DNA of 64,000 nucleotides, from NCBI RefSeq assembly GCF_018873765.1, contig NC_057917.1:52135464-52199463 (forward strand), written 5' to 3'. Below the pieces are notes generated by a model. That model did no database searches, had not been told where the DNA came from, and saw only the letters and a list, made by a program, of their open reading frames with translations. Made by a program: the position numbers and the translations under genes. The DNA comes from Telopea speciosissima. Taxonomy: Eukaryota; Streptophyta; Magnoliopsida; Proteales; Proteaceae. This document shows positions 35,743 through 46,946 of the stretch, in pieces. Position 1 is the stretch's first letter, and every line of letters begins with the position of its first letter.

Positions 35743-37376
35743 TTTTATGGACTAATGCTGTTCTTATTACTTGTTATTTAATAAATTGCATGCCTTCTAT
35801 TGTTCTTGGTAATAAATCTCCATTCTCTCGTCTTTCCTGATGAACATTTGTTTGGCTTGCCTCCACGGGTTTTTTGTTGTGTTTGCTTTGTTCATAACCT
35901 TCGCCTTGGACTTGATAAATTATCGCTGCGTGCTATCAAGTGTGTTTTCCTTGGCTATGCTCGTATTAAAAAAGGTTACAAATGTTATGATCCCGTTACC
36001 ATCAATATTTTATCAATACTGATGTTACCTTCTTTGAGTCTACATCATACTTTTCTGATGAGAGCCGTCAAATGGATGATAATATTTTAATGCCTTTTCC
36101 ACTTCCAGTTCTTGTTCCTTTTACCGACTCTACTTCAGATAGTGCTCTAGCTAAGCAATTGTAGATTTACAAGTGCCGTCCCAAGTCCACTCCCACCGTT
36201 TAGGCTGATCCTTCACAACCGCCCTCTACTTCATCAGACACTTACCTGGGGATCTTCTGTCTCATGGCTTACCTGTTGCTCTTCATAAAGGTATTCGTTC
36301 TTGTGCTCAACAATCTCAAATTGCTTACCCTGTGTCTCAATTTGTTACTTTACCTCATCTTCCACCTTTACTTCGCTACTTTGCTTTGTCTTTATTTACT
36401 GTGTTTGTACCTACTAAGTATCAGGAAGCCTTATTGCATCTTGGTTGAAACATGCTATGGATGTTGAGATGGATGCTCTATTGGATCATCAGACTTGGAC
36501 TATTATTGACTTACCTCCTGGCAAGGAGATTGTGAGGTGTCTATTGGTGTACACAGTTAAATATCTTCATGATGGTTCCATTGAGTACCCTAAGGCTTGG
36601 CTGGTTGCCAAAGGTAACGACTCTTCCAGTATTGCAGAGGTTAAGACATATCTCCATCGACATTTTCAGATGAAAGACCTAGGAGTACTCAGGTATTTTC
36701 TAGGTATTGAAGTTGTTCGTTGTAAGAAGGGTGTTAGTTTGTCTCAGAGAAAGTACATTATGGACCTTCTATCTGACTCAGGTCTGTTAGGCTGTAAACC
36801 TGTTAACAACCCTATGGATCCAAGTCTGAAATTTGGGGTGAGTCATGAGTGATAGAAAAGACCCGAGAACAAATATCAATACAAAAGACTTGTTGGGAAA
36901 CTTATTTATTTGACTGTCAATCGTCTGGATATTTCCTTTGTTGTTGGAGTCATCAGTCAATTTATGGAGAACCCTAAACAATCTCATTGGATGCTGCTTG
37001 TCGCATTCTGCAGTATCTCAAAGGTACCCTTGACAAAGGTCTCATTTATTGTCGTCATGGTCATACTGATGTTGTCGGTTATTCTGATGTTGATTGAACT
37101 GGAGTTGCTAATGATCGTCGGTCAACTACTGGATATTGCACCTTTGTTGGTGGTACTGTGATTTGTCATAATCAAGCCGCAATTTATATTGCTAGCAATC
37201 TTGTTTTTCATGAAAGGACCAAACATATTGAGGTGGATTGTCAGTTTGTGTGGAATGCTGTCATGAGGAAGATTATTTCAACTTCATTTGTCAATTCCGG
37301 CAATCAACTTGGTGATGTGTTTACAAAGCGTTGTTTTGACAAGTGTTCCTTCATGGTTGTTCCAAGTTGCGTTTGA
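35733..37376 (+). pseudogene. Second copia segment: integrase end, RT, RNase H
   Basis: Starts in the integrase C-terminal region (AVLITCYLINCMPSIVLGNK, LPPRVFCCVCFVHNLRLGLD, AIKCVFLGYARIKKGYKCYD), passes a spacer, then RT pieces (MDVEMDALLDHQTWTIIDLP, FQMKDLGVLRYFLGIEVVRC, SQRKYIMDLLSDSGLLGCKP) and RNase H ([50 protein letters not shown]). The RT core between DLP and the VYVDD region is mostly deleted. Related to the first segment but a distinct copy. Confidence 0.85.
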
Positions 37377-37406
37377 GAGACAGATATACCCCAGCTTGAG
37401 GGGGTG

Positions 37407-37780
37407 TGTTAGCATGTGTATGTGGCTGTTAGCGCATGTGTCAATGTTGTGGGTGGTTTTCTACTTTTCCTCTTGTAATTAGTATTGGTTTCCTAGTATG
37501 TTTCAGATTCCTAGTGTGGTTAGGGTAAGATAACTAATAGTTAGCTAAGAAGTCTATAAGTAGTCGATTTTGTTTCTACTTTGTAACCTCAATTAATATA
37601 AATAAAGTTGCTGGCTGGTGGTAGATCATATTCTGTTATATCACAGTCTTCCTCTCGCTCTCGGTTTGCTCTGTTATTTGGTTGATCAGGTTCTGATTTA
37701 ATTACATCTGTACTGATAGATTGAATTGTCTGCCACCATGGCTGGCCAAGTAGGTCTGTGCAAGCAAGATTCACCCTTTC
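37407..37780 (+). repeat. Copia 3' LTR, right end uncertain
   Basis: TGTTAGCATGTGTATG begins at 37407 directly after the purine tract CTTGAGGGGG (37396-37404), the usual PPT-LTR junction of copia elements. AATAAA-like words near 37590-37606 would suit LTR polyadenylation. The end is not defined; the given limit is an estimate. Confidence 0.55.
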
Positions 37781-39100
37781 GCATTAGGGCATGCTCACTG
37801 ACCAGCACACTGCTGCTCCCTTTTTGCTGTGTGTGTTTCGTTCGATGACAATTTATGGAGATTGGTTCCCCCATGCCACAATTGGCCTGAAACTAGGCGG
37901 CCCTTGGTGGCAATTGTCTCATGGAAGCCAATGGATTTTATTTTCCTTGTTATAATCGCTTGAAAGATCTTTTCCAATGCTAGGTCCTCATCAATGTAGG
38001 AATGCTAAGGATTCGGTATTAAATTCTTCTCCAATTTGTGCAGTGCACTGTAGGAAGCCATCTTCATCATATGGCTTTGAAGATCTACCTTTTAGTTTTA
38101 GCTCTTTTCCTTGCTTCTTGTCTTCATATTCTCCATTTCACTTACACTGAGGGTTTGATTTAAGAAAAAAGAGGAAATTCTTGAATAACACTCAAACTAC
38201 AATATTTCGTTTCCTCTCAAACTTCTAACCCAGAATGTGATCCATTTTTCGGTGATCTCTGTTGTTTTCTTTGAAAGGTAGTCTGGCAAAAATGTGGGTG
38301 TAAAAATTTTCAGGAACCCACCTAATTGATTGCTGAATCTAGAGATAGATTAATGGACTTGTAGGGGTTTGTGAATGAAAAGACAGGCTTCAAATCTCTC
38401 ATTAGGTAATAGTTTCTACAGAAAATTCTGTCTGGCCTCTGAACTTGCTCTTGACCAAATATGGGAAAACCTGGTGTTCCTGAAATTCCTAACTTGAAAG
38501 TTATTTCCTTGCTCCCAGAAAGTTGAGCAATTATGGTCAAGTGCCTATATGGAAACTGGGGTTGTCTTCCAACTCAGTAGATAAGGGGAGGGGGATGGTA
38601 GGTCTAAATTTTTTTAGGACTATGGAGTTGTGCTTATGCTACAGTTTTTGATAGATGATGTTTATTTATTGGAAAGGAGGACACTGACAATAGAGACAAA
38701 ATAATAATGTCCAAATTGAATGTAAAAGATGGATAAAGTGACCTGTAGAAATATGTATTGATCCTGTCACCCTATTTGGCAAAGCTCATCTATTGTTAGC
38801 TGATCTTGAGATCCATTTGAATGAAATGTTCATTGGGCGAGCTGACAAGCAGATTTTTTTGACGAGGCAAGAAATATTAGCCTGCAAAACATTATGGTTA
38901 CTCTCTATTTTCCTTGTAAGATGCATTTATTATGCTCAAACAGTAATATCATTACTAAGTTCTTAAATTATTCTCTCAATGACAGCATGTTATTTAGTGT
39001 AGGAATTTCTCCTTAGAATCTGTTAGGTCTTTGGAAGTGGAGGTTTGCAGGCTTCCTTATCAATCAGTGATTGTATTTCCCAAAAGTTACTACAAGTTGC
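37781..39100. other. No gene recognised
   Basis: Searched by eye for the missing middle exons of the 2OG oxygenase (iron-binding HxD region, VLHRGRHRHGA region) without success. No repeat ends recognised. Could be old intron sequence of that gene. Confidence 0.4.
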
Positions 39101-39606
39101 CAGGTGGCTATTGTTTCAACCTTTTGAGTTTATTTTGGTTGGTAGTTTCGTTATTCTGTAGATAGAGGTACACATTTGGGTCCTGGCTAAAAACATAGAG
39201 ATCATACATATCTCCCTGTTTAAAAGTGAAAAATTTCTCATAGAGATCATACATTTGGGAAATATTCTTTTCTTGAGAAAAACTTTCACGCAGATCGTTC
39301 TAGACATCCTTAGCAAGGGTGTGACACATCACATTGGAAGCAATAGCAGGTTCAATGCTGTTCCATAACCATATTTGATAATAGAGTTCTCACGCATTCA
39401 CTCGTCGTAGGCTGTGATAGTGGAAGGCTCTTTGAGATCAGTAGTAGGAGGATCATCCGTGATATATTTTAACTATCATTTGGCATGAATATATGCCTGT
39501 ACGGCCTGACGGCCTGAGCCCATAAAAGATAATTGGAAACGTCGGAGAGTTTAATAGTAGTAATCTGAACTTGGACACTGTCCATTGGTGGTTTAGGATC
39601 AGCCAT
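39100..39606 (-). pseudogene. Copia gag, N-terminal part, degenerate
   Basis: ATG at 39604-39606 begins MADPKPPMDSVQVQITTIKL then SNYLLWAQAVRPY, the usual copia gag start. Further along, decayed text corresponds to a gag core. Multiple frameshifts. The element ends abruptly near 39100; protease, integrase and RT are absent. Confidence 0.75.
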
Positions 39607-40167
39607 GAAACCAACTGATCAAACACACAGTAGAAAAGTAGTAGCAGCAATAAGAATCACAATTGGCACTAAAGAAGAACCAGAATTAGGGTTTAAAAAA
39701 CCCAAATCTCAACAGAAATCAGACTTAGGGTTTAAAATCCCAAACTTCAGTAGATCAGGTGGATCAAACACTGCACTTGGAGAGGGGAATATGTTCCCAA
39801 AACAAACTCACAGTGATGTGCTGAGCTGATAGGAGGGATTGTAGATAAAAACAACTGATCAGATCCAATCGTCAATCAAGAATTTCTTCAAGTATAATAG
39901 AGATCCACTGGTTGGATCAGAAATAGAAGTAGAAAGTAATCTTCCAAGATGCACAGCAATCTTTTTCTTCGAACTTGATGACTGCAATCGATCTTCACTC
40001 AATGTAACAGTAGATTAGAAGAGTGAAACCCTAGTTTGTCATTAGTATCATCAACTAGGGCTTAACTTGAAGTAGTATGCAGCATAGGGTGCTGCAACCC
40101 TTTAACAGAAACCTTGTAAGACTTTCAAACCAGAACCGAGAATGTATAACCAATCAATGGTTATCCT

Positions 40168-40553
40168 CTGATACCATGTAACAGGTTAGAACAATAAAAC
40201 CAGAGAACCGAGAGTGATGGAAGAGAGAGAGAAGATAAAGGAGGGAAAGGGGGACTGCCTAGAGATGTTGGATTGAACTAGCAGTCCCCCCCCCCCCCCC
40301 CAAAAAAAAACCGACAATGTCTTTATGTATATTAAACCAGAATACATGGAGAGGATTCGTAATCCTATTAGGAATCACGAAATAGATACATAATTACAAT
40401 AGGAAACCAAACTAGGGCTAGACTAACCATAGACTAACTAGGACTAACCCTAATTACAAATAGAAAAGGAAACATAAGAGGTATCTCGATTAGAATAGGG
40501 AGTATTCTAATCGAGATACACTAACCCTAGATGCTCGATATACATTCTTAACA
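40168..40553 (-). mobile_element. 5' LTR and primer binding site of the 39-kb copia remnant
   Basis: On the minus strand an LTR starts TGTTAAGAATGTATATCGAG at 40553 and ends CTAACCTGTTACA at 40177 (377 bp), followed at once by TGGTATCAG (40176-40168), the initiator tRNA-Met primer site. About 560 bp of leader separates this from the gag ATG. A C-run followed by A-run near 40289-40310 lies within the LTR. The 3' LTR is missing, consistent with truncation near 39100. Confidence 0.8.
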
Positions 40554-41089
40554 GTTTTTATTTGTAATGGACCCAATTACGAGGACCAAATTTAGATCCA
40601 TAGAGGATACATGAGATTAGTGTCTTAAGTTGAGTGTTTGAGCTAGATTATAATACTTATTAGCTAGATAGAATTCTGTTTTGATTCTGCTTAATTAAGT
40701 CAGTATAAGAGTGAGATTAGGTTTCCTTTTATGAGTCAGTGTTAGTGTAAGTTATTTATTAGTTGTTTAAGTTCTGTTAGACTATATTACGATGTTGAAG
40801 TGTTAGAAGTACTCAAACACTAATTTTGAATTTTTTTATATAAAAATGTAACCCCCTATCAGATTAGACAGTTGAATAGGATTTTATTTGTGTGTGTGTG
40901 TGAGCTGTGAGATTTTCTCCCCTACCCCCCTTATCTTCTTTTCTAATTCATTATTCATGATCATGGGTAATGTTTGCAGTCCCAAAACAGCACTCAGATC
41001 TCTCCTATTTTTTTTCTCTTCTTTCTTTTTCCATCGTAAGCTGTTGGAGTACCAAAACCAGGAAGCGTCTTAGCCCTTGATTCAACAGA

Positions 41090-41570
41090 AAATCTCCTTA
41101 AAACTGGGCCTTTGTTGCATCCAATCAAATCTTTGGTTCCTAATATGGGATTAGGATTGTTTGGCTACATCACTTCTCCTAGAGTCATTTTTATGCCTAT
41201 CCGTGGCTCTTTTAGTTCCTCCAATCTGAATCATATCACCCCTCGTTATTGGAGTATTCAAAGGCCCCTGTTGCACATGTCCAAACCACCTCAAACAACT
41301 CTCTCAACTTATCATGTATTGGAGCTACTCCTAAGTTAGCTGTAATTTATTCATTATTTATTTTATCTTCTGTAGTTTGACTACTCATCCATCTCAACAT
41401 CCTCATTTTAGTTAAATTCAGTTTGTTTATATGTTGTTTCTTCACTGCCCAACATTCATCTTCATAGTTCATACATCATTGCTGGTCCTACGACTATTAA
41501 ATAAAATTTTCCTTTTGAGTTTTAATGGAACAACACTCCGGATGCACCCTCTTTTTCATCCATCCTGCTC
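41090..41570 (-). mobile_element. RTE-type LINE ORF2 C-terminal remnant, minus strand
   Basis: The minus strand reads LGVAPIHDKLRELFEVVW-like text followed by GDMIQIGGTKRA-type text, matching the region after the RT domain in plant RTE-type LINEs (LGVAPI-DK-RE---RWFGHVQRRP). Strongly decayed. Confidence 0.55.
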
Positions 41571-41584
41571 TAGTTATAGGAGAT

Positions 41585-41860
41585 TTAGGGGTGGCTCCCC
41601 TAGGTGACAAGTTGAGGGATATTTATTTGGGGTGGTTAAGGCATGTTTAACAGTGGCCATTGAATGCCAGGGGTAAGGAAGAATGATTGTTTGCATATTA
41701 GAGGAAGCTAGAAAGACTAGGGTATGCCAAAAATTACCTAGGGAGTAGTGACAACAGATATGGGTGCCTTAGTTTTAACAATGGATATGGCTTTATACCA
41801 ATGGGATTCATGTAGCCAACCCCATTTATAGTTGGGAAAAGGCTTAGTTGTTTTGAATTG
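41585..41860 (+). mobile_element. RTE-type LINE 3' end, plus strand
   Basis: Plus-strand text LAPLGDKLRDIYLGWLRHV and a tail GGATTCATGTAGCCAACCCC then GTTGGGAAAAGGCTTAGTTG is the sense 3' end of an RTE-like LINE. It meets the preceding minus-strand copy almost back to back. Same tail as in aldolase intron 4. Confidence 0.6.
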
Positions 41861-42479
41861 TAGATTTTCTGTCGACAGGGCATTTACATCTCATGCATTG
41901 CAGATCTTCATTGGAGAAGGGAGAGAACCACCTGTGGTGGTAGATCTGAAAGCCATGGCTATAAATCTTACCTAAGTTGGAAGTTAAAGAATGTAAAGAA
42001 CAAGGAGAAAGATGGAGGAGAAGAAGAGATGCGAAGAGAAGAGAAGAGAAGAGAAGAGAAGATGGTGGAATGTTGTGTGTTGGAGTATTGTCTCCCCCAC
42101 ACCTATATTTCTTCACTAATAATAAGAAAGAAATTACATACACCTCTCTAGGGAGGTAAAAGGTAAAAAGAAAAATTACAATATAAACTAGTTCCTAAAG
42201 TACCCTTATTACATGAACTCTAATACTCCCCCTCAAGCTGGAGAATAAATGTCATGCATTCCCAACTTACATAATAGGGTACCAAACTGGAGAGAAGTAA
42301 GCCCTTTAGTGAAGATGTCCGCCGGTTGATCACCAGTCTTCACAAAAGGGGTGCAAATGCAGCCAGAGTCTATCTACTCCTTAATGAAGTGCCGGTCTAT
42401 TTCGATTAGCTTTATCCTGTCATGTTGCACCGGGCTGTGAGCAATGCTTATAGTGGCTTTGTTATCATAGTAGAGCCGC

Positions 42480-43858
42480 CTAGTTCCTTCAGTGTCAAAC
42501 CCTAATTCTTGGACCAATCGTCTTAACCATATGAGTTCGCAAATCCTTGAGCCATAGCCCTAAATTCTGCCACTGCACTGGATCTAGCTACAACCGGATG
42601 TTTTTTGCTTCTCCATGTGACTAAGTTACCTCCCACAAATGTGCCATAACCAAATGTAGACCTTCTGTCTAAGATGGATCCAGCCCAATTGACATTTGTG
42701 AAGCCTTTTATTCCCAAATTTTGTGCTTGGCAAACAATAGTCTTTTCCCTAGAGAGAACTTCAAGTATTTGAGAATGCGGTATACAACATCCAAGTGTCC
42801 ACTCTTGGGAGCATGCATAAATTATCTCACCACTCCCACTGCATAAGAAATATTTGGGCAAGTCATAGACAGATAGATGAGTTTCCTCACTAGCCTCTAG
42901 TAATTCCCGACATCCACAAGAGAGGGACCACAATCTTCACCTGGTTTGTGATTCTGCTTAATAGGAAAATTTGCTGGTTTGCAGCCCAACATGCTTATCT
43001 CTTTCAACAAATCAAGAACAAACTTCTTTTGACATATTTTGATTCCTTTCTTGGATCTTGACACTTCAATTTCCAAGAAATACTTTAAGGGACCCAAATC
43101 TTTAATCTCAAATTGTTGAGCCAAGTAGGTCTTCAACCTAGCTATCTTAGGTCTGTTATCTCTAGTCACTACAATGTCATCAACATAGACAATAAGAGCT
43201 GTGATGATACCATTACCTCGTCGAGTAAATAGAGTATGGTCAGCTTGACTCTGAGAATACCCATTCTTCAAAACAGCTTGCCAGAACCGCTCAAACCATG
43301 CCTTTGGGGATTGTTTGAGGCCACATAGTGCATTCTTGAGAAGACATACTTTCCTTTCAGTTGAAGTACACTTCCTCTTCCAAGTCACCGTGGAGGAAGG
43401 CATTCTTCAGTGTTCACATCTAACTGATATAATGGCCAATCTTTATTGGCCACCAATGATACGAGAATTATTATAGGGTTGTGTTTAGCCACAGGAGCAA
43501 CTGTCTCCTAATAGTCAATCCCATATACGTGAATGTACCCTTTAGCCACCTACCTTGCCTTGTACTCAACCACACCATCAGACCAATACTTGATTGTGTA
43601 GACCTACCTGCATCCAACTGGAACTCTCTCCGTGGGAAGATCTACAAATTTCTAAGTACCATTCTTTTCAAGAGCCATCATTTCCTTAGACATGGCTTAC
43701 TTCTACTTTGGGTCAGACATAGCTTCAGTGATACTCTTGGGAATGGAAACAGAAGAGAGAGCAACAATAAAGGCAAGATCTGTAAGAGAGAGAGCATCAT
43801 AGGAAACAAACTGGGCTATAGGATCAGCACAAACTCTCTTTCCTTTACTAACATCAAT
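42480..43858 (-). pseudogene. Element Z: spacer, RT and RNase H
   Basis: High to low: spacer (LPIDVSKGKRVCADPIAQFV, SVSIPKSITEAMSDPK), RT (KVCLLKNALCGLKQSPKAWF, SQSQADHTLFTRRG, ALIVYVDDIVVTRDNRPKIA, FEIKDLGPLKYFLEIEVSRS, KKFVLDLLKEISMLGCKPAN) and RNase H (FTNVNWAGSILDRRSTFGYG, VARSSAVAEFRAMAQGF). RNase H has N for the usual D in DADWAG, and the RT YVDD box is intact. Frameshifts between blocks. Confidence 0.9.
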
Positions 43859-43864
43859 GGGAAG

Positions 43865-46800
43865 GTTAGAATCTAGAAATGGATCGATTCTAGTAAGAGA
43901 ACAAGGATTTATAGCTAGGAGAAGAAGAAGAAAAGAAGTAAAGAGAAGAGAGAAAGAAGAAAAGGGATTGAGAGAGAATCGATTGTGAGGGAGTAACATC
44001 TCCACTCATCTATTTCCTTCATTAACATATTATTGTAATTACACATGCCTCCATAGGGAGGTAAAAGGAAGAAGAACAAAAGATAAAATTACAATTTAAC
44101 ATGACTTATAACAAGACAGTGAACAAAGTACCCTTTACAAAATAAACTCTAACACTCCCCCTCAAGCTGGAGAATAGATGTCATGCATTCTCAACTTGCA
44201 TAGGAGGGTATTGAGCAGGCTAAGAATGAAGCCCTTTGTAAAGATATCCGCCACTTGATCACCTGTCTTCACAAAGGGAGTGCAAATGTAACCTGAATCC
44301 AACTTTTCTTTGATGAAGTGCCTATCAACCTCATGGTGTTTCGTTCGGCCATGTTGCACGGGATTATGAGCAATACTTATAGCCTTGTTGTCACAATAAA
44401 GCCGTATAGGTCCCTTGGCGTCAAATCCCAAATCTTGAAGCAACCGCCTCAGCCATATAAGTTTACATACTCCATGAGCCATGGCTCTAAATTTTGCCTC
44501 AGTGCTGGATCTAGCTACAACTGGTTGTTTTTCACTCCATGTAACCAAATTACCACCCACAAAGGTACAATACCCAGATGTCGATCGTCTGTCAGAAACT
44601 GAACCAGCCCAATCAGCATCAGTGTAGCCCTCTATCCTCAAACGATTATGCCTGACATATAGAAGGCGTTTTTGTAGAGAAGATTTCAAGTACATGATGA
44701 TGCGATAAACAACATCCAAGTGCTCCACTCTTTGGAGCATGCATGAACTGACTCACCACTCTAACTGCATAAGTGATGTCTGGTCGAGTCAAGGAGAGAT
44801 AGATCAGTTTCCCAACTAATCTCTGGTACTTACCTACATCCATAAGAGGAGAACCACACTTGTCGCTAAGCTTGTGATTTGGATCAATTGGGGAGTTTGC
44901 TGGTTTACACCCCAACATTCCTGTTTCTTTCAATAGATCCACGACAAACTTTCTCTGACAGATATTGATTCCTTTCTTTGATCTTGATACTTCAATACCT
45001 AAGAAGTTCTTCAAAAGTCCAAGATCTTTAATCTCAAATTGTTGGGCCAGGTAAGATTTTAATCTACTTATCTCGACATTGTCATTCCCTGTTACAACAG
45101 TGTTATCAACATAAACAATGAGGGCTGTGAGTGTAACATTTCCTCGCTGGATAAACAAAGTATGGTCAGCTTGACTCTGGGAGTACCCACTTCTTAGAAT
45201 GGCCTGCCTAAATCTCTCAAAACAGGCCTTAAGAGATTGCTTCAGGCCATAAAGTGGCTTTTTTAGGAGACAGACTTTCCCTTCTGTTGAGGGAAACTTA
45301 AAACTAAGTGGAGTCTGCATATACACCTCTTCTTCTAAGTCACCATGGAGGAAGGCATTCTTCACATCTAATTGAATCAATTGATACAACGGCCAGTCTC
45401 TTTTGGCAGCCACAAGAGAACTTTGATTTAATTATGCTTGGCTACAGGAGCAAATGTAGCTTGGTAGTCAATGCCATACACTTGACTGCACCCTTTGACC
45501 ACCGACCAAGCCTTATATCTTTTCACAGTACCATTTGATCGGTACTTAATGGTATAAACCCACCTGCAGCCAACTGGAACTCTCCCCCCTGGGAAGATCT
45601 ACAAGTGTCCAAGTACCACTCTTCTCAAGAGCTATCATTTCCTCAGACATGACCTCATTCTACTTTGGGTTAGACATAGCCTCTGTGACATTTTTGGGAA
45701 TGGAAAAAAAAGCAAGAGCAATGGAAAAGGCAATACTTGTAGTAGAAATAGCATCATAGGAGACAAACTTGGCTATGGGATTAGTACAAGCTCTTTTCCC
45801 TTTTCGAATAGTAATGGGGAGATCTAACTCAGAGGAAGGAGAGGAAGTGTTACCTGACTGAGGAGGATGAAGCTCATGATTTGGATCCAAAGAGGGCTCT
45901 TGGCAGGTCTTCTTTCCCTTTCCCTTCAAACATTTGCCTCTTTTGTACAACCAACTCCTTTTCTTTGCTAGCTAACTCATTTCCATTGCTAGCATCAACA
46001 CCTGAATAAGTATCAACATCAACAACATCAATTTCTTTGTATTTTCCAATATCAAGTAGAAATGGGGAGGTGGAGGTAGGCAAAGGTGACAGAAAAGGAG
46101 TGACATCAGCACTTAATAATACCAAAATCAAACACTTAATATGTACCTTAACTTCAGTCCACAACCAAAGACATTCAAATAGTTGAAACCTTCAACCAAT
46201 AATGGCCATTCCACTCATTACAGCCAATAAAACTCAAACAAGAGGGAGGAATCAGAATCTAGTGATACTTGGGGAGCATCAAAGAGTTGAGCTATGCTCC
46301 TCAACCAGCTCCTCTCATCTACTAAGAGGTTGGGGGTCTGAAAGGGTACTCCTAGGCGATCCAAATGCACTTGGTCTCATCCCAAATAGTGGAGAGATGA
46401 GAGAGAATCGAAACAAACAGTCCACAGGCTGCCGGTAACTTGGTGTGCACCTTCTAGGGCTTCAATCCTCTTCCATCCACTGCAACAGCTCCTAAACTCC
46501 CTCCATTGTGTGTTGGTTTAAAGAATATGACTCCAAAGAATGTATTATGTGTAATATTTCACATAGTAAAGCCTCTATTGGAACCATCTACCTTTCTAGG
46601 GTTCCAAAAATAGGTGAAGACAATAACCGAGCTTGGTCGACTCTCAAACCAGGGAACCAAGTTCTGATACCAAGTTAGAATCTAGAAATGGATCGATTCT
46701 AGTAAGAGAACAAGGATTTACAGCTCGGAGAAGAAGAAGAAGAGAAGAGAGAAAGAAGAAGAGGGATTGAGAGAGAATCGATTGTGAGGGAGTAACGTTT

Positions 46801-46940
46801 CCACTTACCTATTTCCTTCATTAACATATTCTTGTCCCTAGGGAGGTAAAAGGAAAAAAGAACAGAAGACAAAATTACAACTTAACGTGACTTATAACAA
46901 GGCAAAGACCAAAGTATCCTGTACAATATAAACTCTATCA
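43865..46940 (-). mobile_element. Ty1/copia element Y, internally deleted, inserted in Z
   Basis: LTRs at 43865-44154 (3') and 46674-46940 (5'), both starting on the plus strand GTTAGAATCTAGAAATGGAT and ending CTCTA[AT]CA. GGGAAG lies on both outer sides (43859-43864 and 46941-46946). Primer site on the minus strand just after the 5' LTR: CTTGGTATCAGAAC (46673-46660). Beside the 3' LTR, CCAGCTTGAGGGGGAG. The interior has RNase H, RT and spacer only; gag, protease and integrase are missing, the leader (46170-46655) being followed directly by the spacer. Same family as Z, so Z was hit by a deleted relative. Confidence 0.9.
44162..46164 (-). pseudogene. Element Y: spacer, RT and RNase H
   Basis: RT (44646-45413) is one long open frame: QLIQLDVKNAFLHGDLEEEV, LLKKPLYGLKQSLKACFERF, ALIVYVDNTVVTGNDNVEIS, FEIKDLGLLKNFLGIEVSRS, KKGINICQRKFVVDLLKETG. 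The catalytic YVDD box reads YVDN, which should abolish RT activity. RNase H (44162-44740) is open too: IEGYTDADWAGSVSDRRSTS, VARSSTEAKFRAMAHGVCKL, IRLYCDNKAISIAHNPVQHG, KTGDQVADIFTKGF. RT and RNase H overlap in different frames, so a frameshift lies near 44700. The spacer (45660-46164) has repeated stops. Confidence 0.9.
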
Positions 46941-46946
46941 GGGAAG

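Larger units (their letters stand above)
29511..37780 (+). mobile_element. Composite Ty1/copia block W with nested insertions
   Basis: Plus-strand copia remains. A probable 5' LTR region (about 29511-30333) contains TAGTCCCACATTGGTTGTGG and a TATA word near 29598-29605. Then come gag start (30434), element A with its TRIM, an RT/RNase H stretch, element B with its gypsy derivative, the end of RNase H, then a second copia segment (integrase end, RT, RNase H), a purine tract and the start of a 3' LTR (37407). RT and RNase H appear twice, so at least two related copies have been fused. Outer limits are uncertain and no target duplication was established. Confidence 0.65.
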
